From Berghia stephanieae (lineage: Eukaryota; Mollusca; Gastropoda; Nudibranchia; Aeolidiidae): 64,000 nt of DNA. Positions 1-11,057 of this stretch are shown here, one piece after another. The position numbers and the translations under genes are program-made. Position 1 is the first letter of the stretch. The number at the start of each line of letters is the position of its first letter. The stretch lies in NCBI GenBank assembly GCA_034508935.3, contig CM067443.1, positions 19,270,223 through 19,334,222 on the forward strand, written 5' to 3'. The notes beneath the pieces were generated by a model. That model did not search any database. It had not been told where the DNA came from and saw only the letters and a list, made by a program, of their open reading frames with translations.

Positions 1-20
1 CCTTTTCAACAAGGTTTATT

Positions 21-321
21 GTGCGGCTATGTGGTCTAGTGGTATGACACTCGCTTTCGGATCGGAAGGTCCTGGGTTCGAGCCTCGCTCGGCGCATAGT
101 TGAGTCCTTGGAGAAGGCTTTTTACTTACATTCTCTCACCGTACTCAGGTGTAAAATGAGTACCTGGCCGTAAACAGCGTTGTCTCTGTCCCAAAAATTT
201 GTAATATCGCCTGACAGGCGTCATGTCTCGTCCTAAATGTTATGTGTTACTGTTGGCCAGGGACCCCTTGTAAAGCGCTTTGATCACGTTTAGTGGATAT
301 TGCGCTATATAAAAGCTCAAG
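21..321 (+). mobile_element. SINE-A copy (tRNA-derived, near full length)
   Basis: Reference copy for the family called SINE-A here. The head carries a Pol III A-box-like TGGTCTAGTGG and a B-box-like GGTTCGAGCC, as in a tRNA. The body follows from about 100 to 260, and the element ends with AAAGCGCTTTGA and a GCGCTATATAAAAGCTCAA terminus followed by an A/T-rich tail. About 18 copies occur in this window on both strands, which shows that it is a dispersed repeat. SINEs depend on a LINE for mobilisation; which LINE serves this family cannot be told from here. Confidence 0.9.
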
Positions 322-330
322 TTTAAAAAA

Positions 331-425
331 AATTTCAATGACGTAGAGAAGATGCTCATGAAGTTCTGAAATTGGAGCCAAAATTTCGTAATTCTTAGAA
401 ATTTTCCTAATAGTTGACAGGTCTG
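331..425. repeat. Right half of the CAGACCTGCC MITE family
   Basis: This matches the right halves of the elements ending at 3658 and 32328: it shares AATGAC, GTTCTGAAATTGGAGCC, AAATTTCGTAATTCT and the terminal ACAGGTCTG. The left half is missing, and SINE-A lies immediately upstream. Confidence 0.5.
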
Positions 426-589
426 TGTTGTGTCGGAGTGCTTAAAAAACTTGGCATAAACTTCAACTATTTGGCTAGTTATTCAACGTCCGTCTTCTAA
501 GTCACCTTGACCTAACAACGCTGTGAAGCCAGCAAGCAAAGATCAACACGAAATTTATGATTCATATGTTGAAAAAAATTGAACTCAAT

Positions 590-915
590 TTCTATTGTCT
601 TAATTGGATTCAGTAGTCTGATGTCACGTCGCCCAGCAACGGCGGCCATCGTGGTTCTAAACAAAGAACATATGTACTTTTTATTCTTCTTGCGGGCTAG
701 AACTTTTCTTATATGTCTTGTGATCAGAATGTGTAAAAGTCAAAACATGATCAGATTTATAATGGTTTTTTTTTTCATATGGTTACGCTTTTATGCTAGT
801 CGGAAAAATATTTCATAAGGGCGTCCGCCATTGTCCCGATAGTTTAGAGCCAGTTACTAAGTTACCATGCGCAATTACGATGGAATGTGACGTCACGACT
901 GTTGAAGCGTATAGA
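590..915 (+). repeat. R320 dispersed repeat, plus-strand copy
   Basis: A segment of about 320 bp recurs in reverse complement at 9795-10112. Both copies share a GCCCAGCAACGG/TTGCTGGGC block, GTGATCAGAATGTGTAAAAG, CATGATCAGATTTATAA and a block ending TGTTGAAGCGTAT. The short reading frame inside is not conserved as protein, so I treat it as a non-coding repeat of unknown class. Confidence 0.75.
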
Positions 916-1426
916 CAATACATTCTTAGACTGTAAGAAAACTCCACAGAGCTTTTTATTTGGGCACGGAGAGATATTATCTGCATGTAATATCTTATAT
1001 TTATCGCTCATTTATCGTGGAATTCTTTCCTAATGTTAAGAGCGGAAAATGGCTGGTATATAAGTAAATAAATAAATGCATTTAAAAAATACAATCCAAT
1101 CAAATCAAGGGATGAATTTGGACCCCGATATGGTTAGAGTTGAACCACTGTTGTATCCCAGGAAGTAGGGTTGTCTCCCTTCATTTTAATTAGGACACCA
1201 TCAAGTGGTCGGGTCTTCGCCCCAGTGTACTCCAGTGTGTGCTATGGGTGGGGTAGATGGCCAGACGATGCTGGTATGGAGACAACATGAAGCCCAATTT
1301 GAGATCAATCTGCCCCTGGGGCAAGGGACGCCCCATCGTACAAACACGTTCCTCTGGGTCGCCGCTCCAATTATATCAGTTTTAATGAGCTGTTAAAGTG
1401 TAGAATTCCTGCGGGGGGCCTGGAGA
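916..1426. other. No recognisable gene
   Basis: A/T-rich sequence followed by a more balanced stretch (1130-1400) with a 63-codon open frame from 1205 that resembles nothing I know. No splice-site context or repeat match was seen. Confidence 0.5.
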
Positions 1427-1870
1427 TGGGGAGGAGAGAGGGAGGGGGAGAGGAGAGAGGGATAGAGAGAGAGAGGGGGAGAGAGAGGGAGAGAGAAAGA
1501 GAGAGAGAGAGGGATAGAGAGAGAGAGAGGGGAGAGAGAGAGAGGGAGAGAGAAGAGAGGGATAGAGAGAGAGGGAGAGAGAGAGGAGAGAGAGAGAGAG
1601 AGGGGAAGAGAGGAGGGAGAGAGAGGGAGAGAGAAGAGAGAGAGAAAGAGAGAGAGAGGGGGGGGATAGAAAGTGGAGATAGGGATAGGGAGCAGTGGGG
1701 TGGGGTGGGAGGAGAGGGAGCGAGATAGGATGAAGAGAGGGGATAAGTGTGGAATATGGGTGAGTGTGTGGTTGAGTTGTGTGTGTGAGTAGTAGATAGA
1801 TAGATAGATAGATGAGATAGAGAGAAGATAGATAATAATGTAGATAGATAGATAGGGTAATAGATAGTAG

Positions 1871-1934
<64 letters not shown>

Positions 1935-1969
1935 GATAGAGGATAGTAAAAAGAAACAAAATATAGGAA

Positions 1970-2034
<65 letters not shown>
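1427..2034. repeat. Long (GA)n and (GATA)n microsatellite
   Basis: Interrupted GA/GGGA repeats run from 1427 to about 1670, a (GATA)n tract from about 1795 to 1935, and a second (GA)n tract from 1973 to 2034. Long open frames on both strands here are low-complexity artefacts. Confidence 0.95.
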
Positions 2035-2036
<2 letters not shown>

Positions 2037-2126
2037 ATATCAATACATTTAGAAATTGTACGCAGAGAAAAATAATCTTTGAATTGTTTTTCAATACACT
2101 GTAATGACATCGACGTGTACATATAT

Positions 2127-2255
2127 CAGGTCTGACATCCGAACCCACTTATGGGCCTAGTTTAACATTGTTGTAATGGACAATATTTTGCGTCATTTAT
2201 TTTTGAGATTTCCATTACAAAATGAGCCCATAAGGAATTAGGATTATCAGACCTG
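2127..2255. mobile_element. Short inverted-repeat element (MITE-like)
   Basis: The ends CAGGTCTGACATCC and GGATTATCAGACCTG are inverted copies, and inner blocks CTTATGGGC and GCCCATAAG also pair. About 129 bp, with no coding capacity. No clear target duplication was found. Confidence 0.5.
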
Positions 2256-2336
2256 CAGAAAAGGGCACGTCAACTGCAATGGTACATTACTTATTGGATG
2301 CTGTTTTTTTTTTTTTTTTTTTTAATTTTTTTATTA

Positions 2337-2631
2337 TTGAGCTTTTATAGCGCAATATCCACTAAATGTGCTCAAAGCGCTTTACAAGGGGTCCCTGGTC
2401 AACAGCAACATTTAACATGTAGGACGGGACATGACGCCTGTTAGGCGATTTTACAATTTTTCGGACAAAGACAACGCTGTTAACGGCCAGGTTACTCATT
2501 TTACACTGAGTACGGTGAGAGAATGTGAGTAAAGAGCCTTTTCCAAGGACTCAACTATGCACCGAGCGCGAGGCTCGAACCCAGGACCTTCCGATCCGAA
2601 AGCGAGTGTCAACCACTAGACCACATAGCCA
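2337..2631 (-). mobile_element. SINE-A copy
   Basis: Reverse-complement copy. It starts at the TTGAGCTTTTATAGCGC tail and ends at the tRNA-like head (CCACTAGACCACATAGCC). It is preceded by a T-rich run, the reverse of its A-rich tail. Confidence 0.9.
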
Positions 2632-3067
2632 GATATAATTTTCAAATCCATTGATAGTTCTTTAAATAATGAGATGTAAGGTCCTATCTTCTCAATATAG
2701 TAAGGGGAATTGGCTAAAAAAACGTGCAAATTCGGGTTGAAACATGACAATTTGCATACAGGTTGCAAGACTCATAAAAAACATCTGATATAGAACCACT
2801 CTGGCAATCAATCAAAACATTCGGTTTAAGGCCTTAGATTTTACCTATTACAGCTATATTAAGCAAGGGAAATAACTGAGTAAATATACATATTTTCTTC
2901 ATATTCATTGTATTGTAGTAGGGGGAATTGGCAAAAACCGTGCACATTCGGATTTAAAGCATAGGAAGGAAAATCGACAGGATCATATTAAAAAGCGTTT
3001 TAGAGAATATGGTGACCTATATATTATTTGTATTGATATTATTCATAATATTATGTCAAGATAGTAA
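2632..3067. other. Non-coding, with a short direct repeat
   Basis: A block with GGGGAATTGGC, then AAAAA and CGTGCA, then ATTCGG occurs at about 2702-2745 and again at about 2921-2965, with about 220 bp between the two. No gene seen. Confidence 0.45.
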
Positions 3068-3658
3068 CATACCTGCCAACTTGAAAATTTAAAACTAGTA
3101 GTTTTTAGGAGATAAAAATTGCAGTCGCTATAGTTAATTGCGGCTTTGTGGTCTAGCGGTATGACACTCGCTTTCGGATCTGAAGGTCCTGGGTTCGAGC
3201 CTCGCTCGGCGCATAGTTGAGTCCATGCAGAAGGCTCTTTACTCACATTCTCTCACCGTACTCAGGTGAAAAATGAGTACCTGGCCGTTAACAGCGTTGT
3301 CTTTATCCGAAAAAATTGTAGTACCGCCTAACAGGTGGCATGTCCCGTCCTACATGTTAAATGTTGCTGTTGACCAGGGACCCCTTGTAAAGCGCTTTGA
3401 GCACATCTAGTGGATATTGCGCTATATAAAAGCTCAATTCTTCTTCTAATTCTTCTTAATTTAAAAAATAAACAATTTACACCTCACAAGGATTTTTAAA
3501 AAAAAATCAAAATCCTTAGAAATATGAAGTTCGTCATCAACTTTCATTTTCAATACGTTTTAATGACTCAGAGATGCTCAGGAAATTCTGAAACTGGAGC
3601 CAACATTTCGTCGTAATGCTGCGAATTTTCCGTAATATGTAGCTAGTAGGTAGGTCTG
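3068..3658. mobile_element. CAGACCTGCC MITE with a nested SINE-A
   Basis: The outer ends ACCTGCCAAC (left) and GTAGGTAGGTCTG (right) are inverted copies and align with the element at 31519-32328. The SINE-A at 3139-3437 sits inside it. Flanks TAGTAA and TGGTAA may be a decayed 6 bp target duplication. Confidence 0.6.
3139..3437 (+). mobile_element. SINE-A copy nested in a MITE
   Basis: Complete from TGCGGCTTTGTGG to the GCTATATAAAAGCTCAA end. It interrupts the older CAGACCTGCC element, so it inserted later. Confidence 0.9.
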
Positions 3659-3822
3659 TGGTAAGAAATTTAAAGGGTGAAAAGGGAAAAACAAAACAAA
3701 TAAGAATAATAATAATTAAAAAAAAAATAAAAAAAAACAAAACAAACAACACAGTTGCACTAACTTGGTTTCAATACGCAACCGCTTTAACAGAAGATAC
3801 AGTGGCTATACAATATATATTT

Positions 3823-4113
3823 GTGCGGCTATGTGGTCTAGTGGTATGACACTCGCTCTCGGATCGGAAGGTCCTGGGTTCGAGCCTCGCGCTCGGCGCA
3901 TAGTTGAGTCCTTGGAAAAGGCTCTTAACTCACATTCTCTCACCGTAAAATGAGAGCCTGGCCGTTAACAGCGTCGTCTTTTTCCGAAAAATTATAATAT
4001 CGCCTAACAGGCGTCATGTCCCGTCTTACATGTTAAATGTTGCTGTTGCCCAGGGACCCCTTGTAAAGCGCTTTGAGCACATTTAGTGGATATTGCGCTA
4101 TATAAAAGCTCAA
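3823..4113 (+). mobile_element. SINE-A copy
   Basis: Full-length head, body and tail. The 'GTACTCAGGTG' block found in other copies is missing after CTCTCACCGTA, so it has a small internal deletion. Confidence 0.9.
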
Positions 4114-4126
4114 TATTTTTTTTTAC

Positions 4127-4233
4127 AAGACACTAATACACTGTCGGGGACGGGGGGCGGGGGGTGTGAGGATACACGAGTCGTCCACACTGCGGAGACC
4201 CCCCCCCCCCTCCCCAGTGTTACACCATGCTAC
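4127..4233. repeat. G/C-run hairpin
   Basis: ACACTGTCGGGGACGGGGGG on the left can fold against a C-rich run ending CCCCAGTGTTAC on the right. It lies between two SINE-A copies and may be a small foldback element or an expanded homopolymer. Confidence 0.35.
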
Positions 4234-4451
4234 CCTGGTAGAACATCAAACGGAGAATTTGTCAATAGGGCAGAGAAGTAAGTCGTGATGGCACATCTAC
4301 TTTTCCGGTTCCAAACTCCATGGAAGTGTGTATGTAACCCAGTCCTTCGGAGGAGTAATAATAATGAATTATAGGTTACATAAAGGTGGCATAACTATTT
4401 TAGTACAAACAGGATGTCAAGGCAGATTTTTTAAAAGATTACGGGATGTAA

Positions 4452-4747
4452 AAGCTATGTGGTCTAGTGGTATGTCACTCGCTTTCGGATCGGAAGGTCC
4501 TGGGTTCGAGCCTCGCGCTCGGCGCATAGTTGAGTCCTTGGAAAAGGCTCTTAACTCACATTCTCTCACTGTACTCATGTGTAAAATGAGTACCTGGCTG
4601 TTAACAGCGTTGTTTTGTCCGAAAAATTGTAATATCGGCTAATCGGCGTCATGTCCCGACCTACATGTTAAATGTTGCTGTTGACCAGGGACCCCTTGTA
4701 AAGCGCTTTGAGCACATTTAGTGGATTTTGCGCTATTTTAAGCTCAA
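4452..4747 (+). mobile_element. SINE-A copy
   Basis: The head begins at AGCTATGTGGTCTAG (the usual GCGG start is missing). The tail is GCGCTATTTTAAGCTCAA, a diverged form of the usual end. Confidence 0.88.
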
Positions 4748-5046
4748 TTTTAATTTTTAAAAGAGAGAGGATGTGTGGTCTTTATTAACGACCGGCATAT
4801 ATTTAGACTAGAAAATATGATACTATCATTCTGAAATCAGAAAATCATTTACACAATGTATGTTTCCAGTCCTCCGGAAGAGTGGTTTTACACTTCTAAT
4901 GAAATTGGAACCATTTTTTGGGGGTTTTTTTTTTGACATCTCACTTTTATTCCCCGTTTGAAAACACGAACAATTTCAAAGACGGTTCTGCTCCAAGCTG
5001 GAGGAGACTGGCGAGAATCCATTGCTGCTGCTATTAGGGGTGTGTG

Positions 5047-5560
5047 CGTTTGTTTGTTTTTAAGCGTTTTACGGCGCTTGCAACAGATTTATGTGAAAAG
5101 GAAGAAAATGAAAAGTGAAAAGATTCTAGATATACAATTAAAAGTACTTGAGGACAAAGTAAGACATAAGGGAACTGGTTCAAATAGGAAACAGATGTAG
5201 ATTCCAAGAGACATTGCCAGAATTCTCACCCAGACCCAGCACACTATCCCACTAAGAGGAACACATTCAAATGTTTACAAATCATATGTTTAAAAAAAAA
5301 AATAATTACATAACAGAGAGATGGTTTACAACGATAAAAATATCATCTCCCTCCCAGCCAAGGACTCCGGCCAGGGTCAGGACAAAACCAAGTAATCTCA
5401 TCCCAAGACAAGGACAGAAATCAATTAGACAGATACAGGGGGATAGAAATAACTCCCTGTCAACTACGGGAACCCCACCCAGAATACAGGGGGATAGAAG
5501 AAAGCAAGAACCTCCATGTCCACTATTGGAGGTCAGAAACCCCAGTCAGAGAGATGTGAT
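5047..5560 (-). mobile_element. R530 retroposon copy
   Basis: One of four copies of a 520-540 bp repeat. Shared blocks on the plus strand are TTTTACGGCGCTTGCAAC, GGAAGAAAATG, GTAGATTCCAAGAG, CAAATGTTTACAAA and a final GGAGGTCAG. The (GTTT)n at its left is the reverse of an (AAAC)n tail. No protein is conserved between copies. Confidence 0.75.
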
Positions 5561-5846
5561 GTGGATCGTATAGCCTGACAAGTCCCTAAAAATGACGTCA
5601 CAATATAAGGCGATCACCACCAAAAGAAAGTGAAAACAATGTTTTTGTTAGTTTAGTAGTGCTCAATGAAATAAAGTAAATTGTCTAATTTTTGAATTGT
5701 GACGTTATCTCAAGAGAACAAAAATATTAGATGCTCACACCAGACTGCTTTCCTTACGGCAAAGGATTATTGCTAGAGCCTCAGCAAAATCATGTCATCT
5801 CTTTCCAGGACGACAACAGATATAAGAAGGTAGGGGAGATTCTAAC

Positions 5847-5852
5847 GGTAAC

Positions 5853-5896
<44 letters not shown>
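5847..5896. repeat. (ACT)n microsatellite
   Basis: About 16 ACT units in tandem. Confidence 0.95.
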
Positions 5897-5897
<1 letters not shown>

Positions 5898-6394
5898 ATC
5901 TGTTCAGAGCAAAGACTGATAAATGGAAGGGAGATAACCAGTAAATTAACATTTCATCCCTTCAAAAGAGTCAAGAGTTATGTCAGAGAAATACGATTTC
6001 TTCCTCTCCTCTAAATTACATCGACTGACTCAGCCAAACTGAGCATTACTGTTGATTTTGATTATTTCCTGTGCTTGGGTAGCTGGGTCTGGTAGATCTG
6101 GCGGAAAGTATTTTTTAAGGGACAGCAAAAAATGTGTTTATAAATTCTAACATAACAGAAATTGCAACAAACTCTGGCTTCATGAGAGTTGTGGATGGAT
6201 ATGACAACTTTTAATCCTCTAGACTGGACGCTGCCGTTGAAAGCTACTTCAATTGAGATAATTGTATCTAGATTGTTAGTTATCCAAAATCAAATTTTAT
6301 GTCTGATAAAAAATAATATATGATATTTAGTTCAGGGCAACTTGCGCAGACAACCATCAATGACTAAGACTGTATGTCCAATATAAAGTCTCTT
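5897..6394. other. No gene; possible SINE fragment
   Basis: Mostly unremarkable A/T-rich sequence. GGGTAGCTGGGTCTGG followed by GGCGGAAAGTA at about 6078-6110 resembles the body of the tRNA-derived repeat at 55995-56285, so a decayed fragment is likely. Confidence 0.35.
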
Positions 6395-6407
6395 TGATTG
6401 GTGTTGT

Positions 6408-6926
6408 TTGTTTGTTTGTTTGTTTTTAAGGGTTTTACAGCGCTTGCAACACATAAAGTTCAGTCATATCAGCGCCAGTAAAAAGGAAGAAAATGGGATA
6501 GTAAAAATTTCTAGAAATTCAATTAAAGCACCAAAGAAAAGGTAAGACAAAGGGGAATTGGTTCAAATAGGAAAGAGACGTAGATTCCAAGAGCACACCA
6601 TCAAAGTACTTAGTTTGAGATCACCTAAAAGTCTCATCCAGACACAAGCACAGGTTCCCGCTAAGAGGAATACATTCAAATGTTTACAAACGTGTTAAAA
6701 ATAATAAAAATAACAATTCATAAGAGAGAGATGATTTACAAGGAAAAAAATATAATCTCCCAAAACAATAACTATACATTCGACTGCTTTCCTCCCAGCC
6801 AAGAACTCCGGCCAGGGTCAGGACAAAACTAAGTAATCTTACTCCAAGACAATGACAGGAAACACTTGGAAAATGGGTATAGGGGTATAGAAGACACAGC
6901 ATGTACCTCCCTGGCCACTATGGGAG
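6408..6926 (-). mobile_element. R530 retroposon copy with 13 bp target duplication
   Basis: The best-bounded copy of R530. TGATTGGTGTTGT occurs at 6395-6407 and again at 6927-6939, exactly flanking the repeat. Together with the (GTTT)n at the left edge, which reads (AAAC)n on the minus strand, this is the signature of target-primed retroposition. The minus-strand 3' end reads GTTGCAAGCGCTGTAAAACC before the tail. I do not recognise a tRNA-like promoter, so it may be a truncated LINE 3' end or an unusual SINE. Confidence 0.85.
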
Positions 6927-6959
6927 TGATTGGTGTTGTAGTTCTTTATACAAATGAAT

Positions 6960-7259
6960 GTGCGGCTATGTGGACTAGTGGTATGACACTCGCTTTCGGA
7001 TCGGAAGGTCCTGGGTTCGAGCCTTGCTCGGTGCATAGTTGAGTCCTTGGAGAAGGCTCTTTACTCACATTCTCTCACACGTACTCAGGTGTAAAATGAG
7101 TACTTGGCCGTTAACAGCGTTGTCTTTGTCCGAAAAATTGTAATATCGCCTAGCAGGCGTCATGTCTCGTCCTACATGTTATGTGTTGCTGTTGGCAAGG
7201 GACCCCTTGTAAAGCGCTTTGAGCACGTTTAGTGGATATTGCGCTATATAAAAGCTCAA
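6960..7259 (+). mobile_element. SINE-A copy
   Basis: Full-length copy 20 bp downstream of the R530 target duplication. Only a few differences from the copy at 21-321. Confidence 0.92.
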
Positions 7260-7280
7260 GTTGTTTTTTAAAAATATTTA

Positions 7281-7592
7281 CTGCTTTGTGATCTAGTGGT
7301 ATGACACTCGACACTTCAGATCGGAAGGCCCTGGATTCGAGTTTCACTAAGAGCAGTGCATAGTTGAGTCCTTGGAAAAGGCTCTTTACTTAACATTCTC
7401 TCTCACTGTACTCAGATGTAAAATTAGTACCAGGCCGTTAACAGCCTTGTCTGTCAGAAAAAAAATAATTTGTAATTTCGCTTAACAGAAGTCTTGTCTA
7501 ACCTTACATATTCCATGTTTGCAGTTGGTCAGGAATCCTTTGTACAGCATTTTAAGCATGTTTAGTGGATAACACACTATATAAAAGCTCAA
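7281..7592 (+). mobile_element. SINE-A copy, strongly diverged
   Basis: Tandem to the previous copy, but with many substitutions and small insertions (for example TGATCTAGTGG in the head and AACACACTATATAAAAG at the end). It must be an older insertion. Confidence 0.85.
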
Positions 7593-7759
7593 GTTTTTAT
7601 ACAAATGAATATAAATATCCATGAACTATGAGATATCAGTCAGTTGTTACGTTCTCGAATATTTAAAAAAAAAAAAAATGCAATCATAAATCCATGTCAT
7701 AAATTTATTCAATTGATGATAAGTTAAATACAAAAATAAATAATGAACAAAATTTATAT

Positions 7760-7980
7760 AATGACTTTAAAAAAAAAAAGAACAAAATACCAAACACGGA
7801 ACGTTTTGGGCTCAAAACCCTTTTTCAGCCAACAAAAACAACAACAACAACAAAAAAAGAAAACAAAAAATACATTATGTCACTCAGCCATTGATCTTGG
7901 TTTTATGGTTATATTATATGTATGTTTTAATTGTTTTTTTTTTTTTTTGTTGATGTTGTTGGCTGAAGAAGGATTATGAA
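7760..7980. repeat. Palindromic repeat P (copy 1)
   Basis: The left arm carries ACGGAACGTTTTGGGCTC and CCCTTTTTCAGCCAAC; the right arm carries GTTGGCTGAAGAAGG. The arms are inverted around A-rich and T-rich sequence. Four other copies (11590, 24318, 29820, 52381) share the same core. Confidence 0.7.
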
Positions 7981-8002
7981 AGATAAGCACCATAAAGCTG
8001 TC

Positions 8003-8362
8003 ATCTGCATTTTTTGCCAAATTGGGACCTAAAATTTGCCAAAAAATTTGTCAAGGAGAACTAAACATTTTAGTAAAAACTGAAGTTGGAAGTGTAAGTG
8101 ACTCGATTTATTTGACTTGAGAAATAAAATGACTGTGAATAGCGTTGTTACAAAGATTTTAAAGGATCATTATCAATAAAGAGTAGCTTCCTTGGTTTGG
8201 GCCCAGGCAAAGCTACAACATTTCTCAAGTTTCGCACTTTTTTTTTCGTTATTTTGTTTTCGCTTTTTTTCCCAAAATTTGCCACGTGATTTGCCAATTT
8301 TCCCTAAATTTGCCACGATTCGCCAATTTTGGGAAATTTGCCAAAATTTGCGGATCGCCCTG
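8003..8362. mobile_element. Possible decayed hAT-like element
   Basis: Many TTTGCCAA or TTTGCCA motifs occur here on the plus strand. The right edge GGATCGCCCTG reads CAGGGCGATCC in reverse, which fits a hAT terminus. I could not find the matching left terminus or a target duplication. Confidence 0.3.
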
Positions 8363-8889
8363 ATATTTGCCAGGTTGAGCAGTTGCTAGTCCATTTAATG
8401 CTGCAGAAATCAGGATACACGCTCGGTTCACATGCTGTACGTGTAGCCTGAAGAATTCCTTTCTACTATGAGTTATGCATTTCATACTTTAGGAGAAGGA
8501 AGTGTCAGATGGGATGTTGGGAGGGGGGGGGGGGGGGGGGAGGCAGCAAAAACTTGATATTTTGCTCATAAGGAAAATATGATGGCTTGTGTTTTAATGT
8601 GTACAACGGTACTAGCAACATTCGCCATTTTCTAAAATCAAATCAAACTATGGGATGTGAGAATTGATAGGACAGTTGGTGGATAATTGATGTAGTTTAA
8701 CAGTGTTATTGGGTCGTAGGGGAGTAAGACAAATCAACGGAAATAGCGTCAATCTCAAAATCAAAACAGAAATAAATCTCAGCTTAAATTTAATTGTATC
8801 GAGTGTCTTGAAAGATAAACTAAAAAAATTGTATCCAAATAAAAGCAAAGGATACCCTGTTGTTTTGAGTTTCAGCTTTTTTAAAAAAT
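8363..8889. other. No gene; poly-G run
   Basis: Contains a run of about 20 G at 8522-8541. Short overlapping open frames on both strands at 8648-8896 show no similarity I recognise. Confidence 0.4.
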
Positions 8890-9129
8890 AGCGCACTATC
8901 CACTAAATGTGTTCAAAGCGCTTTACAAGAGGTCCCTAGCCAACAGCACCACTTAGCATGTAGGACGAGATGTGATGCCTGTTAGGTGAAATTATATTTT
9001 TCCCCGATGGAAACAACACTGTTAACGACCAGGTACTCATTTTACACCTGAGTATTGTGAGATAATGTGAGTAAAGTGCCTTCTCCAAGAACCCAGGATT
9101 TTCCATACCACTAGACCACAAAGCTGCAC
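8890..9129 (-). mobile_element. SINE-A copy, internally deleted
   Basis: The tail and body are present, but the segment between the middle of the body and the head is shortened: GAACCCAGGATTTTCC runs directly into ATACCACTAGACCAC. About 60 bp shorter than the family length. Confidence 0.85.
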
Positions 9130-9235
9130 ATTTTGTTAATACAACTACAAAAGAAGTCTAACTTCTACGTCATGGCACAAGACCGAAGGGCTAGAGCTCA
9201 GATGGTCGCTGGTTCGGATAAGTAAGTAAATAATT

Positions 9236-9780
9236 TTATATTTTTGTCTATATGGGTTCTACGGTGCTCGCAACACTTCAAAGTCATTTCAATGCCAGTA
9301 AACAGGAAGATGATAGAGGAAAAGTTGTAAATCTGAAGTTAAAAGCAGCACAAAGATGGCAAGTCAAAGAAATTGGGTTCAAAGAGGGAAACATAAGATT
9401 CCACGAGCAATCCATTGATGTGTCTATTCTGACACTATCTCAAAGTCGAAGTCCCATCCAGGCTCAAGCAATGATCCCATTAGAAAGGACATACTCAAAT
9501 ATTTACAAACTACAATATATTCAAAACTAATAACAATATGTGTAAATAATAGACAATCTACAAAAAAAGGTACCATACGTTTGTCTGTCTCCTTCCCAGC
9601 TAAGAACCCCACACAAGGACCAGGGGAAAAAAATATCGAGCAATCTCAATCCAGAATAAAGACTGAGGGCAACATGGAAAGAGAAAACAGATATGGGGGG
9701 TAAAGTAAAAGACACAAGTGACCTCTCTGCTGACCACAGGAGGTCAAAAGACTTACCAAGGGGATCCCTGACGAAATGGA
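9236..9780 (-). mobile_element. R530 retroposon copy, diverged
   Basis: Aligns with the R530 copies through GGTTCTACGGTGCTCGCAAC, AGGAAGATGATAG, GATTCCACGAGCA, CAAATATTTACAAAC and GGAGGTCAAAAG. It is the most diverged of the four copies and abuts the R320 copy. Confidence 0.7.
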
Positions 9781-9794
9781 CATAATAAAATTAA

Positions 9795-10112
9795 GGTCAA
9801 TACGCTTCAACAGTCGTAATGTCACTTCCCTCGTAATGACACATGGTAACTTAGTAACTGACTCTAAACTATTGGAACAACGGGGGACGCCCTTATGAAA
9901 TATTTCTCCGACGAGCATTAAAGTGTATGGAGAGGGGAAAAAAAAACACATTATAAATCTGATCATGTTTTGACTTTTACACATTCTGATCACAAGACAT
10001 ATGAAAAGTTCTAGCCAGCATGAAGAATAAAAAGTAACGATTTTCTTTGTTTAGAACCACGATGGCCCCATTGCTGGGCGATGTGACATCAGACTATCGA
10101 ATCCAATTACAT
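9795..10112 (-). repeat. R320 dispersed repeat, minus-strand copy
   Basis: Reverse complement of 590-915, with several small indels. It directly follows the R530 copy, so R320 and R530 may have been joined at some point. Confidence 0.75.
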
Positions 10113-10169
10113 AAATATACAGACATTTGGAAAGATGAACAGAAAAGAACAAAAACAAGAAAAACAAAT

Positions 10170-10405
10170 GTGACCCTCCGTCTCAAAACGGTATTATGTC
10201 GGGATGATTCAGACCCCAAAAAGTGAATTTAGAGATAGATTGATGAGAAATTGGAGCTTTAGAAGATTTTGCAATGCAAGAAACAGTCTTTATACTCCAG
10301 CATAACGTAGAGAAATTAAACCCAAGTTGGATATTTGTGGCTATGAATTCAATTTCCCTTACCGAGTGGATCCCGACATAATACCGATTCGATACGGTGG
10401 GTCAC
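10170..10405. mobile_element. GTGACCC-type MITE (short copy)
   Basis: The left end reads GTGACCCTCCGTCTC, then GGTATTATGTCGGG. The right end in reverse reads GTGACCCACCGTATCG, then GGTATTATGTCGGG. AAAT is duplicated at 10166-10169 and 10406-10409. The 236 bp interior has no coding capacity. The same termini bound a 2.2 kb element at 36973-39187. Confidence 0.85.
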
Positions 10406-10832
10406 AAATATCAATTTCAAGGAAATAATATTATGTAAACGTCTGACTGTATCCCCTATCAGCGAATGATCACAGAAGTATAATCACTTTTAGGACAAAA
10501 GACCGAAAGGCACATGGAAAAGGGGAATCAAAGATGTAATTAGAACAAGAGCAGAAATATTTATGAAACCAAAACCATAAAAACCAACAGAAAGAGGCAC
10601 CTAATCTATCAACATGGCAGGATGATAATGTTAAATCTTACTTCTGGAGCAGATTCAGCAACAGATTAATATAACTCCAGAAGTAACATTCAACATCATC
10701 CTCTTTTCCTCTCCCATTTACTCACTCTTTGACTTCCCCTTTCTCTTTCACTCTATAAAAATAATGTCATGTAAACAATGAAACTTGATCACAGTGCATC
10801 ACTATCAGGTCATTTATTTAGTTTAATCCCTG

Positions 10833-10898
<66 letters not shown>

Positions 10899-11057
10899 AC
10901 ACACACACACACACACACACAAAAACAAAGATACACTTTCTCACACAGTCTCTCACACAGACACACATGTTCTCTCCCTCTCTCTCTATCTCTCTCTATC
11001 TGCTCTGCTCTCTATGACCTCTCATCCCATTCTCATAAGTTAAGTTGATGCAACCAA
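10406..11057. other. Non-coding; (TC)n/(AC)n microsatellite
   Basis: Nothing gene-like. A (TC)n tract at about 10838-10893 runs into (AC)n to about 10920, then degenerate TC/AC sequence to about 11010. Confidence 0.6.

Noticed and set aside
21-100. Functional tRNA genes at the SINE-A heads
   Set aside because: The A- and B-box-like blocks are always followed by the same SINE body and do not form proper acceptor stems.
1382-2148. Ser/Leu-rich open frames of about 250 codons on the minus strand
   Set aside because: They are translations of GA/GATA microsatellites.
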